DNA of 64,000 bases from Hibiscus mutabilis (GCA_019671005.1 CM033745.1:43197834-43261833), one strand, 5' to 3'; counted from the first letter of the stretch, positions 11,673 to 23,669 are shown. Numbers and translations are program-made. Notes: a model not told the origin generated them from the letters alone.

Positions 11673-11701
11673 GGAAGTTGAAAATCAATATTCTGAGAAA
11701 C

Positions 11702-12110
11702 ATGGGCAATAAGCTTGTTAAGATTAAGTAATCTCAGAAGGTTATTGTGGGCCGCTTGGGTAACATGGAGCAAAGGATAGATCATTCCTAGAACGAGCTG
11801 GTAATTCGAGTTACCACATTGCTTGGAATCAGGATGATTGAGAAGGAAAAAGTTTCAGATAGAAATACCAAAATTGGTGATCAAGATGAAAATTTATCTC
11901 ACACAAGGGTTCAACTTGAAGGATCAGTTTTGAAAAAGGTTCAGAGTAGTACAGTCAGAGTATCAGACAATGATTGAAAGAGTTTCAAAATTTTTTTGGA
12001 GATGATGTTCCTAGCCTTGGTGCACTGACAGGATTTGATAAGAGCTAAACTGTATGTTATCAAGCACACAAATACAGGAGGTCCAAGTAAAAGCCAGAAT
12101 TTTGATGTTT
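11702..12110 (+). pseudogene. E2 gag N-terminal relic
   Basis: ATG 11702 opens MGNKLVKIK and, after a stop, continues VIVGRLGNMEQRIDHS and later KVSDRNTKIGDQDENLSHTR. This resembles the coiled-coil start of Tat gag, and its place after the leader matches the E3 gag start at 22431. Stops and frameshifts are frequent. Confidence 0.45.
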
Positions 12111-12124
12111 GCTAAAGGCCTGTA

Positions 12125-12670
12125 TTGTTTAGGGGTTGTGAGACTAATAAAGAACAAGATGATTCCACCAGAGTTATAGAACTGCATACGTTTCCAGAAT
12201 GTTTCTCCGTAGTGATGAAAACCAAAGATTCAATTGATGCTAGAAATTTTCTCACAATGGAATTGCCTCTGTCAAAGAAAAGAGGGGCAGCAAGCACAAA
12301 AATAGAAGACAAGGAAGTTGAATTGTTTAGTAAGAAAATGGAGATAGTTATTCCTATCCCAATACCATATTCAGATCTGTTGCCATACCTTGTACAAAAT
12401 CACTTGTTGATGACGGTTTCATCGAAGTTTTATAAGCCTTTTTATGGCATAAGAAATGCTTGCGGTTATTATTGTGGAGATTTCAGTCACTTTGTGGAAG
12501 ATTGTATATTTCTAAAGCACATAGTCAATGGCCTCATTAGGAATGGACATTTATGTTTTGAGAATGGAGAACTCCGATTCCACAAAAGATCAGCATTTTC
12601 TAGAAGAATCGAGAAAAAAGAAAATGAGCAAAATTTACAGCAAGCTTTTGGGGCAATCTGCTATAGTTAG
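12125..12670 (+). pseudogene. E2 gag fragment with first zinc-like unit
   Basis: A 181-residue open segment. The part IPIPIPYSDLLPYLVQNHLL followed by CGYYCGDFSHFVEDC and FLKHIVNGLI parallels the E3 gag part IPITYAELFVELVKSQMVL then CEYDARVRGHTTENC and FKRVVDDL (26600-26940). Both are typical of the C-terminal half of Tat gag, with a spaced Cys/His unit before a helical tail. The matching order in E3 is the main evidence. The first 60 residues have no parallel that I can see. Confidence 0.55.
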
Positions 12671-12695
12671 GAGTTTAGCAGAATCAGAGTAATGT

Positions 12696-12985
12696 TTGAC
12701 ATCTACCTCCTCAAAGTTTGCTTTACTAAAGAATACCCCAAATTTAGATGCTCAAGGCACACTTTTTAGTAGAAAATCAAAGACTAAATCAGATCTCATT
12801 CATGTATTTTATCGTGAGCCGTACTTCAAGTTGCGTGAAGCTTTGCCGCATCATGTCAAATTTTCAAAGCCTCATCCTCCAAGTTGTTACAACATCGAGA
12901 ATCATTGTGAATATCATAACAGAGTCCATGATCATGAAACTGAGGACTGATATACTTTCAAGCGACAAGTCCAAAACTTTGTAAC
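12696..12985 (+). pseudogene. E2 gag fragment with second zinc-like unit
   Basis: The segment contains KSDLIHVFYREPYFKLREAL and then CEYHNRVHDHETED followed, after a stop, by TFKRQVQNF. CEYHNRVHDHETED is a second Cys/His unit of the same design as in E3 gag, though its final Cys is lost. No recognisable coding sequence follows in E2. Confidence 0.5.
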
Positions 12986-12989
12986 CCAA

Positions 12990-15300
12990 GAGGTATTCAC
13001 CTGATTGGAGCCAATATGATTGGAATGCCTAAAAGTCAAGTGCCGAAAGACGTCAAGAAAAGAAAAAGAAGAAAGAGAAATATGAAACTAATTGAAAATA
13101 TTAGTCATCAATGAAGAAACCTCGAACAAACATGACCACTGAAAGCCTGAACACATCTAGCCAATGGTAGGAATAGCAAAGTTCATTTAGGCGCCGACCA
13201 GAAGAAGTTGTTAATTTCCACATGTAAATGATCAAATATTCTTCGAAAAAGAGCAAACAATTGATTGAAGAAACAAGGAAACTCATTGATAGGATGATCT
13301 TTATTCAAGGCTCGATGAGAACAACATAGTAAACAGGATGAAGCATGTCTTTGTGCTTGCAAGGGAAAGCGAAGAATTGTCAAGGCTGAAATTCACCCCA
13401 AATTTTCCTTGAATAAAGATTGACAGTTGGACCACAAGAGATTTGTTTGCAATTTTAGGACCGTTACATAGTTGTACCCTGAACCATCCCAATTGCTTTT
13501 TCTCACGAGCATTGGGGGTTCTTTGTAAGGAAGGCCATTCGGTTTATCTGTATTAGATGCTTGTTTCCTACACAACTTTTCTCAAATGGAAAACATTTTG
13601 CATTTTTTGATTCTTTTAATATTTCATTTATTCATTGTCATGGGTTAGTTTTTGTTATCCGATACATATATGTTTATGTCTTCATAATCGTTTTTATTAG
13701 GTCCTTGAATATTAGCTGCAAGAGTGACCAATAATCAAATTCAAAGATCAATTCCGAAATGTGACCCCTCTCTAAGTTATTTAGGCCAACAAGAAGACAT
13801 CAATGAGTGTTCTGGAATCACGGGAAAATCCCAAATACAAATTCTGAGTGAATTTTGCTCCCAGGCATTATTTACTAAGGTCCTTGAATAAAGTGATAAC
13901 CCAAAACATCTACCACCTGAAGACTGCATTTCATTCCAAGACATCAGTATATGGGAGGACATTTGGCATTCCTTCATCTCCCTTCACAAAGAAAGAAAAT
14001 AAGAAAAATATCATTTGTTATCCCCTTTGAGCCTGGTAATTTTCTTTCGATTCAACCCAAACCAAGGATCACCTTCACACTAGAGGCAAAGAGGATGTGA
14101 ATTTGTTTACAAATGAAATATGTTTGGTTTTGCTCATGCTACGATAGTGACGCCTTATGAATTTGGGGTAAGAAACAAAAAGTAGATGTTTTGAGTACAA
14201 GAGCAAGAAAGGCAAGTTGAGTGAAGACAAGTATTCGAAATCAAGTCGAAAGAGAAAATGGGAAGAAATAGAAAAAGAGAAAAAAGAATAAAAAAAGAAA
14301 AGAGAAAATGGAAAGTTTGTATTCAATAAGTTAACTGAATCGAGTTGAAAATTGTTGACATGAAAGTTAAAATAATTGACAAAAATGCACGAAGTTGAAA
14401 AGTGCAACAAAAACAAGCGATATATGTGAGATATTCTATTCCAATGAATCTCTATCTGAAGGAGTTGTGGAGGATTGATCATCTTTGAATTCGAGGAAAC
14501 GAAATGAACTCTAGGGTGAAAACTTAGAAATAGGCAATCTAGAGTGATCCAAAAAGAAAGAAAAAGAATATTTGGATCATAAACACCCCGCTTATCAAAG
14601 TTAACCTTTCTTCAAGGATTTCCAGACTTCTAATGCCTGATTGAGATCAAAAAGAGAATGATTGGGTTGGTGAGTTAGTGAGGCAAAAAAGAGCCACTTA
14701 AATGAGATAGAATTAGGTATATAGGAATTGTTTCTCTTGAAAGTCTAATAATTTGGAAGGGATCACATTTGAGTTGATCTCTGCTAGTTTGGTTCAAGGG
14801 CTATGTTGCATTTGATTTTTAAGGGCCTAATGTGGGTTTTGTTTTCTCATGTTTTTCATGACTTATCAAATTGTTCTATCTTCACAAATTTATTAAAATA
14901 ATATTCCGAGCCTTTCATTTATCATTCCAACAAGCATCTTGCATATAAATCGATTAGATACAAGAAAAGCAAATGATTGCATGGGTACTATTATGATGTA
15001 CTGATCCTTTAAGTACAGACAGAACATGAGGTGGCCTTGGTACTTGGTTAATGATGAAAGGTATGTCAAGGAAGAGACACAATTTTGAGTGTCAGAAATA
15101 TTCAAACGAAAGCCGCAAGAAGGCGACATAGACAACCCTAGGGAAAAGAAAGAACATGAGCCATTTTGGGGCAAAAGCACCAACCAGACCAATTCCATAG
15201 TGGTTCATCCTATTCAAAAGCAAAGATCATTAATTCTGAGGTATTGTAAGACAAGAAAGCTTTGTGAATGATAAAGTGAATCAAGATGATAGTTGAAGAC
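12990..15300 (+). other. E2 non-coding filler, purine-rich
   Basis: No frame longer than about 135 codons, no retroelement motif. The plus strand is rich in AAAGAAAAG-type runs (14230-14310), which produce long but meaningless open frames on the other strand. I see no inserted element with recognisable ends here. It probably represents the diverged 3' untranslated zone of a Tat element. Confidence 0.5.
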
Positions 15301-15310
15301 TAGAGAAAAA

Positions 15311-15436
15311 AGAAAAACCAAGGTGAAAACCTAAAAGGGCGCTATGAGAAAAAAGAGAAAAGAAAAAATCAAAGTGAAAACCCAAAAGGGCGCTTCGAGA
15401 AACGTAGTATAAAGTGAAAACCTGAAATTTCACTTT
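15311..15436 (+). repeat. GTGAAAACC...AAAGGGCGC motif, three copies (E2)
   Basis: Copies at about 15322, 15373 and 15411 share GTGAAAACC, and the first two share AAAAGGGCGCT. A related pair occurs in E3 at 32661-32736 in the same relative place, shortly after the coding zone. The two elements differ elsewhere in this part, so the motif stands out as conserved. Confidence 0.55.
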
Positions 15437-16490
15437 AGAGCAAAATGGCAGAGATCTTAAAAATTGAACCTGAGTGTGAGATGGGTTACCTTAACAGCAA
15501 AAGGAGTTTCTGAAAAACGAAGCGAGGAAATTTTGAGCTTCCCTGAAGATGAAAGTTTACCCAAGTGGTCCTAAATTGACATCATTCATGCATCATACAT
15601 AGTTAGGCATTCATACGATAGGAGCATGCTAACTCATACATTCAAAGTTTTTTTGCATATTTTAGCAGGAATTAGCAGAATCAGTAAGAGACGAGAAAAG
15701 ATCACAGCTTACAATGTCAGAATCGGAGGGATAGACAAGTCACGTGTGTTCCAAGCATAAAGGAAAGTCGATCAAACAGAGAAAGAGGAGCAAAAGATCT
15801 CATGAGAGTTTTAGATGGAAAGATCGAAACTCTTTAGGAAGAATGAGTAGTATCTCTAAAGATCCCAATGCCTCAAGCAGACAACTAAAGATATTTCACA
15901 CTATTTCAAGAAGAATTCTTATTGACTAGGAGGAAAAAAATATGCATATAATTCAGGAACTTAAAGCAAGCTTCCACCAAAGAGTTTTGGTTGTTCTTTG
16001 GAATTAAAGAATGAATAAAAGTTTAAAGATTTGAAGAAAGTTTAGGGACCTAAGACATTTGCTTACCCTAGATAATAAAGAAGGGCAAATTCTATGTGTC
16101 GAAGCAGGAACTAGGAGATTAGTGGGGCATCATTGTGCATAAGAGTGCAGGTCTGACTAGAAAAGAAAGAATGCAATGCCAAAAAATAATTTGATACTAA
16201 AGAAATCAATATTTGCTCAAGAAGGATAAGAGCTCAACAACAAGATTCTGGAGAAAATTTTGCATGGGCATGAAGACAACATGAGTTTTAGACCAAATTC
16301 AAGGCGATCGAGCAAAACAAGATTTGATGATAATTGTAAGAGATGGGGTACCATTGCAACAGAAGCAAAAAACTTAACGGATAAGCAAAGAAGATCAGAG
16401 TCCATCCAAGTGGAATTTACAAGATTAAGCAAAGAATAAGTAAGATTTCAAATGTACAACTTCGAGATTGAAGAAGAAGATCCATCAAAG

Positions 16491-16634
16491 ATTACAATCT
16501 GTTTGAAAAGGCAGATCTTAGCGAAGATTACAATCTGTTTGAAGAGGCAGATCTCAACAAAGATTTCAATCTGTTTGAAGAGGCGGATCTCAGCAAGGAT
16601 TTCAATATGTTTGAAGAGGCAGATCTCAGGAAAG
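16491..16634 (+). repeat. Four 36-bp tandem repeats (E2 3' region)
   Basis: Units start at 16491, 16527, 16563 and 16599. Each contains ATT(A/T)CAATCTGTTTGA followed by GGCAGATCT or a variant. The 36-bp period is a multiple of three, so one frame stays open across it; that frame starts and stops without any known domain. Tandem repeats before the 3' LTR are a known habit of Tat/Ogre elements. Confidence 0.85.
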
Positions 16635-17044
16635 ATATTTGATTCAAGATAGTGGAGGTATGGTATCGAAAAAGATATTAACCTTTTGGACTGTCAGTTC
16701 CAAGAAAGAATGAAGTTCAAGTTACCAGTTCAGAAAGCAAGATAGATCAACTTTAAGGTCAAATGAGGAAGATTCACAATTTAATTGGCCACATATACGT
16801 TCTAAGCATAGAAAAAGATTAATTAACAAAGATAAAGCAACAAGAGATCGGATGTGAGTTTCAGATTGAAAGATCAAGACACCATAGACAGAAAAGCAGT
16901 GACTCTAAAGATCCCAACACTTCAAGCTAAAAATTGAGGAGATTTCATATCACTTCAATTTGAATTCTTATTAATTGATGATATTTCTTTTTGCAGGTTC
17001 AATTTTCCCCAGAGGATAAGGTGAATCGACATCCCTAACAGAGA

Positions 17045-17275
17045 GTACAGAGTTCCTAATGAGAAGAACTTGCCCAGAACTCCTAATGAGAAGAGTTTGC
17101 CCTAGAGTTCCTAATGAGAAGAGCTTGCCCAACAAAGAATGAAGAACTCCTAATAAGAAGAGTTCGTTGTAGAGTTCCTAATGAGAAGAACTCGCCCGAT
17201 GAAGAAGGAAGAGCTCCTAATGAGAAGAGTTCGCCCTTTTGAAGAATGAGGAAGTTCCTAATGAGAAGAGCTTGC
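17045..17275 (+). repeat. Tandem repeats with core CTAATGAGAAGA (E2 3' region)
   Basis: At least seven copies of (G/A)(T/C)TCCTAATGAGAAGA followed by GCTTGCC, ACTCGCC or GTTCG, at spacings of about 27-40 bp. Weaker copies continue to about 17670. The same design (a short word ending in GAGAA plus a variable spacer) occurs in E3 at 34290-34700 with a different word. Confidence 0.8.
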
Positions 17276-17752
17276 TTACTCAATGACTTTATAGAGAGAT
17301 GGACCAGCAAAAGAGTGAGGAATGAAGAATTTTATAATAGGAAGTACAACTTCAAACCTCAGAAAATAAAGAATTTCAAGGAGCAATGCCAAACTTTAGA
17401 AGATAAAGAATTTCATAATGAGAAGAACGGTTTCAGAATCAACAGTTTGGTAGAAGATTAGAGAATTTCATAATTAGAAGAACAACTTTAAGCTTTGGTT
17501 GTTTAAAGGTGGCCCAACATTTCCAAGAAGAATGAATGGGTTCTTAATAAGAAGAACCGGTTCAGACTTCAGTTCAACCTTGGCAGAAGGATTGGGAAGT
17601 TCATAACAAGAAGAACTTGTTCAACCTTTCTAAAGAGGAAGAAGTGAAAGTTCGTAATCAGAAGATCTTGCGGCTTAGAGCAACAATTAGCAGGTTTTGG
17701 TAAAATTCGGGTCTTTGTAGTCTTTGCCCAATTTCTGTTCTACAGCAATGAG

Positions 17753-17766
17753 CAAAGAGGGGCAGC
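17753..17766 (+). other. Polypurine tract of E2
   Basis: CAAAGAGGGGCAGC directly before the 3' LTR start TCTAATACCC at 17767. The E3 tract at 34779-34792 is nearly the same, which supports a shared lineage. Confidence 0.75.
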
Positions 17767-19501
17767 TCTAATACCCTAATTTTACCCAGGTATAAGTATA
17801 TATACTATATTTTTATAAATAAAGCCCAAGTAGTAATAAATAGATAAATATTCAGTTCATAAATAATAAAACCTAAAAAGTATAATAAAAGTCCATTCCA
17901 ATGTTCATTTTACACTTCTAAACACCTCAAAGACTGTTTACAAAATCAGGCTCAAATTCCTATATCTTATTATCCCAAACAAGCACAAACAAATCTGATA
18001 AGCCCTTTTTCCCGCCCAAATTTGTATTTAAAATGACACATGGCAGCACTCTATTGGTCCAAAATAGCATCACATGGATCATGGTTTTCTTCTCTGCTGA
18101 TATTAGCACCATGACATCATCCCTTACATCACTTCCCACTTACTATAAATAGGAGAGAGGAAATTTGTGTCAGGAATTAATGGCTAATCAATGATTAAAA
18201 TAATAATAATAATAATTAATAAAGAGGGAGAGAGAAAGACCTTGGGAAACCAAACTGGTGTTGGAGGCCGAACTATCATTGGAACGCGAACGGATGTCGG
18301 AGAGCTCATTGGTCGTCAGGAAATACTTCGGTCGACACCACTGTAGTGATCGTCGGAAGGTAACTTTCTTTTGATCTCTCTATTCCTACAAAAACGAAAT
18401 TTCAGTTTGCATGCATGTAAAGTCGTACCAAAATAAGAGTAAGAAGTAGACCGAAAAACTTATCTTGCGGTGGCCAGTGTTTGGGTTAATGGTAGAGTTG
18501 AAGAGGGATTAGGGTTTTGTGTAGTTTAGGTTTAGATTTTGGGAAGATTGGGTGGTTCTATCGAACCAGGTTAGATCTAGAGTATTTGTGGTTAAAAATT
18601 GGGTTTTTCTGGTGATTTTGGGTTCGAGCGGCGGCGGCGCACAACGATCAGAAGGTGGTCAGAATTCGCCTACAGCAGCCGACGAATGGTGAGGTGCGGA
18701 CGGAGCTCGATGGTTGAGGATCTATGCGGCGGGGCTCGTGGTGGTCAGAGGCGATATTCATCAAGTTCTTTATTTTTTTGAGAAACATGGATGAACACCA
18801 TGTGAAAACCATAGTGTTTGATCCATTTAAAGGGGAAGTTTCTGGGTTTGGGTGTTTCTAATAGAGAGAGGGTAGAGGATGTAGGCTCAGAGAGAGAGAA
18901 AGTTAAAATTGAAAATGGGAAAAATGGGCTAAAACTGGTTTTGGGGGGTTTTATAATCAGACCCGCGTACGGACCCGAACCAGGATAGGATTCGCGCATT
19001 TTCGAAGTGAGTCGGGTCTAACCCGCACCTTTTCTGATTCAGGGATTAATTGTTGTTTCAATCCCTCAAGTTTTGTAGCATATTACATTTTGGTCATCTC
19101 TCATTTGTAATTTGGCTCTCCAAGTCTGTAATGAATTCAACTTAGCCATGTTGTTGATTGTTCTAGTTTAATTTAATTATTTAATTTATATGAGTGTTGC
19201 ATGATTTAAATTAAGCAAATAGTTTTTTAATATTTAGATAATTAATTCACTTAGTTTTAAATAATTAGAGCCTTAACATTAGGTTCCTTAATAAAATCTA
19301 ATAATTCAAATAGGTGAGATAATTTTAGAAAATAAATGATTTTTAAATGGAAATTTTAAAGTCCTAAGTTTGTTAGTGTCTCATTGTAATGAGATGTTAA
19401 TCAAGAGAGCTTTTCAGTAGACCATTTAATATTTCATTTGAACTTAGAACATGTAATCACACATAGCTAATTAAAAATAATGTTGAATTATGGTTAGGTT
19501 T
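17767..19501 (+). repeat. E2 3' LTR, cut off by E3
   Basis: Aligns with 7593-9286 of the 5' LTR, with small indels and scattered substitutions. It stops at 19501, where E3 begins; the last bases GGTTT may be the E3 target duplication. The remaining 0.79 kb of this LTR (matching 9287-10074) is not found after E3, so it was lost with the E3 right end. A second TATA box is at 18144-18151. Confidence 0.88.
18144..18151 (+). promoter_or_regulatory. TATA box of the E2 3' LTR
   Basis: TATAAATA in the context TACTATAAATAGGAG, the counterpart of 7946-7953. It is intact in both E2 LTRs. Confidence 0.65.
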
Positions 19502-19527
19502 TGTTGTCACTAGATTTTCACCTCTTC

Positions 19528-19529
<2 letters not shown>

Positions 19530-19586
<57 letters not shown>
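19530..19586 (+). repeat. (ATT)n microsatellite in the E3 5' LTR
   Basis: About 19 ATT units in a row. The other E3 LTR has a similar but interrupted tract at about 34818-34876, so the tract was part of the LTR before insertion. Confidence 0.9.
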
Positions 19587-19587
<1 letters not shown>

Positions 19588-20224
19588 GCTACTATTATTA
19601 ACTATAAAACCCATTTTTAAATAAAAAGGTATTAATTTCTTGAATAAAACCCATTTTTAAATAATAAGGACCCATTAAATTAAAACCCACTCCAAAAAAT
19701 AATAAATAAAGAACCCATTTTAAATTAAAAGGGCCCAAACTAACCCATTAATTTTGTTTTTTTTTTTCAGGTTTATTCGAGTCCGTTAGATTTAGGGCTG
19801 AAATAATGGATGGTTTGGATCAAATGAAGGAAAAAAGGGTGAAATGGGGGAGCCCGCGCCGCCATGCGCCAGCGCGTTCATCTCACCCAAATCCCCTAGG
19901 CCGTTCGAACTAGGCTGCTGCCGACAGCCGTTCTGCCGTGCCATGGGAGGTACTGGTCGACTAGCCTCAGCCGTTTGAGTCCAACGCCGCTGACGATGTC
20001 CCCTACCATTGCCGGTAACCTGCAAAACGTGGAGGAAAAGGGTTCGAACCCTAATTAATTTTGGGGGAAAAATTCCCCAAATTGAAGCCAAATCTGATGA
20101 AATTCGGATTGAATTTCAATCCCCATGGATAATTCAAAGGTATTCTGATAATTTGGGATGATTTTTTTGGGACGAAATTGGGGATTTCCCCCCAAATTGC
20201 CTTGTTTTCCAATCCTTAAAACCC

Positions 20225-20232
20225 TATAAATA
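20225..20232 (+). promoter_or_regulatory. TATA box of the E3 5' LTR
   Basis: TATAAATA in the context ACCCTATAAATAGTG. The matching place in the 3' LTR (38335-38342) reads TACAAATA. Confidence 0.65.
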
Positions 20233-21596
20233 GTGATTCATTTGTGCCTTGTTCATCATCCATTAATTGAGAAGAACCACTCAAAAAAGTTCATCCGAAA
20301 ATCACTTGAAATTTGCTGGAATTTGTTCGAGTTTGGACCAGCATTGATTCAAATTTTTGTGAAGCTAGCGGTTCATCTCTTCATCGGTATAATTTCTTTT
20401 CTTTTTCATTTTAAATTCTGTTTGTTTATATATATATTTTTTCATGTGTTATTCTTCCTTTGTTTGTATATGTTTAAAATTTGGGTTTTAGTTCGATTTA
20501 AAATCTAATTTTTAGAGTTTTTTAAACCTTTTTTTAAAAATAATAATAATAATTTTTAGAGGAGGTCACCGCCGGTGAGCGGCGGCCGGCACGGTGGCCC
20601 TCTTTCTCGTTCATCCTTTTTGATAAACACCAAGAACAAGTTTAATTTTTGTTGAAGAATGATGTTTGATCCATCCAAACTCTTTAAAAAATATTTTGGT
20701 TGTTTGTAAATAAAATGGGCTTTCAATTCATTTTTCTTTGGTCCATGTACCATTTTTTTTTAAAAACGAACTTTTTATTCTTTTAAATTTTGATGCTTCA
20801 AAATTTTTTTTTTAAAAAGGGTGGTGACCACATTTAAACAAAGTCAAAAAGAAAATTAAAATTGTTTTACAAACAAAAAGAGAATAAAAATGAGGAATGA
20901 TCCAAGTTCCTTTAAAAAAACTTAAAAATTTTAATTTGTGTTTTATTTTCTCGTTTTGCTTTTGCTTTTGTTTTAAGTTATCCTCAAGAATAAATTCTTC
21001 AAACTTTAGATAGAGACTTCTTCGTGGTAAAATTTTCTTCATGAAGATAAAATACACTTAATAAAAGCTTAAATCCATAAATAGTAAAATTTAGCTCCTT
21101 TTTTTTTTAGGAAAAATAAGTTTTAATTGAAAGTAAAAAGTATTCAACAAAATAATTTCCCTTGTTTGTTCAAAAGTGGAACTAATTAATGCGGTGTCTT
21201 ATCAAAGGGAAATGACGGGTTAGCGCCAAGAGTGTTGGCCATTGGAGTTCATTTTATAGGCGATAAGGCCGTTAAAAAATATATATATTCATTTAATGGA
21301 CGAATAAATTGAAATCTTGTGAACTTGCAAATTCCAATTTTGAAAATACTTTTTGAAACCAATTAGGTATCAATTTTTGGGCGTTGTGGGGTGCTAACCC
21401 TTCCCCACACGTAACCGACCCCCAAACTTATTTTCGTAGACCAAAATTGTTGCTTTAATAAAAAAATATTTTATTAAAATAACCTTTGTTTTAAAAAGTG
21501 ATCCAATCACCTTTTTCAAAAAGATTGGTGGTGACTCCGTGATTTTATAAAGTTTTCCAAAACGTCAAGACTCCTAAAAAGGACGTTGCGACAGCT

Positions 21597-21614
21597 TGGC
21601 GACTCCGCTGGGGA
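21597..21614 (+). other. Primer binding site of E3
   Basis: TGGCGACTCCGCTGGGGA, 3 bases after the LTR end, one base different from the E2 site. Typical of Ogre/Tat elements. Confidence 0.8.
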
Positions 21615-22430
21615 CTTTTTGTTTTTTAAAACAAAAGAGGGCCAGGCTACAAATTGTTTTCAATTTTTTTTTTAAAAAGGGAATTTGCAAGTTCACAAGT
21701 GTTTCAATCTATTCGCCCGCTTAAGGAATGTATTTCTATGTTACGCATTTTAAAATTGTTTCAATAAGCTCTATTCCCGAGCTCCACCCAATTGTTAAGT
21801 GAGGGGAAAACGCTTTGCTCATGTCAGAATATTGATTCTCCGTATGAGCCTAACAAGTACCTTTGGGACTCATATGCCTCATGTCTTCGTAAGGATATTG
21901 ATCATTCGAGAAGACATAGGAAGTGAGTCCTCCTGAGTTGAACTTGGTTCGTTTGAAGCCTGTAATGGGTGAGAACCAAGGGCCTTGTTACCCTTAGTAG
22001 GGGACAGCAAGGACAGCTCGGGTACCCTTTTAGAACCAAACCACGTTTGAGAACCTAAAGCCTACCCCAGTAGAGCCATGTGGAAAACTTAGGGTCTTAG
22101 TCTTGGTCAAAATTATTTCGCAATGTAATCCGTGGAGACATGTCCTGGAGTGTTGGAATGTGCTGCACAGAATTATTTATGCAAAGAAATTATTTTGGAC
22201 CGTTCTTGTTTTTTTCTTTTGTTGTTGTTTAGCATGTCTAATCCTGCATCATCATTCCATTTCAAGAAGGTTGTTTTAAAAGTAGATATTTTATTGAACC
22301 AATGTACTTTCGCTTGTATTGATGCATTTGCATCACATCTATTTTTGTTTTGTTGCTTTACTTTGCATTTGTGTGTTCATATCTGCGCATGTATCCATGA
22401 CATAATAATAATCTAACTTTAATAAAAAAC

Positions 22431-22606
22431 ATGACAGAAATTCAAAATAGCAAAAACAACTCACAAGTACGGTACCCAGTCCCAAGCCAGAGCGATGGAA
22501 GATAGAGTGGTGGCCTTGTAAACTAGTCACAAAAGTACCCAAGACAGGTTAGACAAGCTTGAGACGAACCTGAAACAACAAATGAAATTAGTTCACCAGA
22601 AGACAA
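22431..22606 (+). pseudogene. E3 gag N-terminal part, cut by s1
   Basis: ATG 22431 opens MTEIQNSKNNSQVRYPVPSQ. After a one-base frame change it reads AMEDRVVAL, a stop, then STQDRLDKLETNLKQQMKL, a heptad-like coiled coil as expected at the start of Tat gag. The sequence stops at GACAA, the left target duplication of s1, and resumes at 25627. Confidence 0.7.
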
Positions 22607-23388
22607 TGTAACATCCCTTTCCCATATTTATTATCAAATACGAGTCAGTGATGTTACTAACCAATTTTAAACCCTACTATTTCTTTTCCCTTAGAAAATG
22701 TGCAACCTGCACTACTTTACTTAAAAAAATTATAATTTTTTATAGACATAAAAAATCATTCCAAAATTTTCTAATTAAACTAGATTCATTAATATTTCTA
22801 TCAATATAAATTATTAGCCCAAACTCATTACACAAAAATTCAAATAAATTCCTAAATTCACGTCACAATCCCAAAATACTGAAATTCTGCTGTCCTGTTT
22901 CCTGACCTTTCATTGAATAAAAATTCATATATTTTTACATACAACTCGAAATTAATCACCGTAAATTTTGTAAGAAACTAGACAAAATTTCTAGTTCATA
23001 AATATATGATTCATCTTCTAATTCAATTTTTGGAATTTATGCTGATTTTTCAAACTCACTTCTTTTGCACACACATTTGGACAAATTTTTAATCTTTCTA
23101 TCTTAAGACCCAAATTTAATAAAACTTAGTCCATCATCATTTATAGATATAATAGAACTTACTAGGTTCATTATCTATATTATCACAACTATTAAGCAAC
23201 CATATTTGGTAATAAGTTATTACAACCCCATTGATTATACATGCCATCTAGTACATGTTCAAAAGAAAGGATGGATGTCATTACATTACTATGAGTATGA
23301 AGATATACCTCCCAAAATATGAAAGTGATGCTCGGCTGCTCTTCCCTCGAAGCTCCTTTAAATCCTACGCATGAAAGTCATCATACGC

Positions 23389-23402
23389 TAAGCATATACT
23401 TA
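23389..23402 (-). other. Stem-loop next to the CTCACTAAG motif (s1)
   Basis: A 14-base near-palindrome TAAGCATATACTTA with one mismatched pair. On the minus strand it is preceded by CTCAC. Counterpart of 157-172, 44673-44692 and others; it lies about 0.8 kb before the LTR end. Confidence 0.45.
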
Positions 23403-23669
23403 GTGAGGCAATGACATTTAATTCAAATGCAATTTCACATAGGTATCAATATAAATAAATAACAATGCATATGATCACCTACCAATTTATGCATATTAGC
23501 ATATATGACACAATATATGTATAATAACATATTACATGGTAATAACCTTGATTCTTACCAATACCGTTGCCATATTCATCATCGAGCTTTCAAGCCTTTT
23601 TATCAGGTTTTTCAATTCATTTAGCCCAAGTATTGAATTAAGGAAATTTTTGTACACGAGTCATCCCCC

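Larger units (their letters stand above)
10075..17766 (+). mobile_element. E2 internal region: non-autonomous Tat/Ogre derivative
   Basis: Between primer site and polypurine tract lie 7.7 kb with gag relics (about 11,700-12,985) but no RT, RNase H, integrase or protease motif in any frame that I can see. From 13,000 on the sequence is purine-rich and non-coding, with several tandem repeats. The element therefore looks like a gag-bearing derivative that would have needed enzymes supplied in trans, for example from an E3-like relative. The alternative is an old internal deletion that removed pol. Confidence 0.7.
19502..21593 (+). repeat. E3 5' LTR (Tat/Ogre type), 2092 bp
   Basis: Starts TGTTGTCACTAGATTTTCAC and ends GTTGCGACA, just before a Tat-type primer site. 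The start recurs at 34793. It contains an (ATT)n microsatellite at about 19530-19586, a GC-rich patch at 19850-20010, a TATA box at 20225-20232, and near its end a GTAACCGACC block shared in diverged form with E2 and s2. Confidence 0.9.

Noticed and set aside
14075..14482. 135-codon minus-strand ORF rich in Phe, Ser and Leu
   Set aside because: The antisense of a purine-rich E2 filler; hydrophobic bias follows from TTT/CTT runs, with no homologous feature.
16452..16652. Repeat protein with 12-residue units
   Set aside because: Frame kept only because the tandem repeat is 36 bp long; no start context, no related frame in E3.
20233..20508. 91-codon ORF after the E3 TATA box
   Set aside because: AT-rich, hydrophobic text from T runs. 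The other LTR has a duplication and base changes that do not preserve it.
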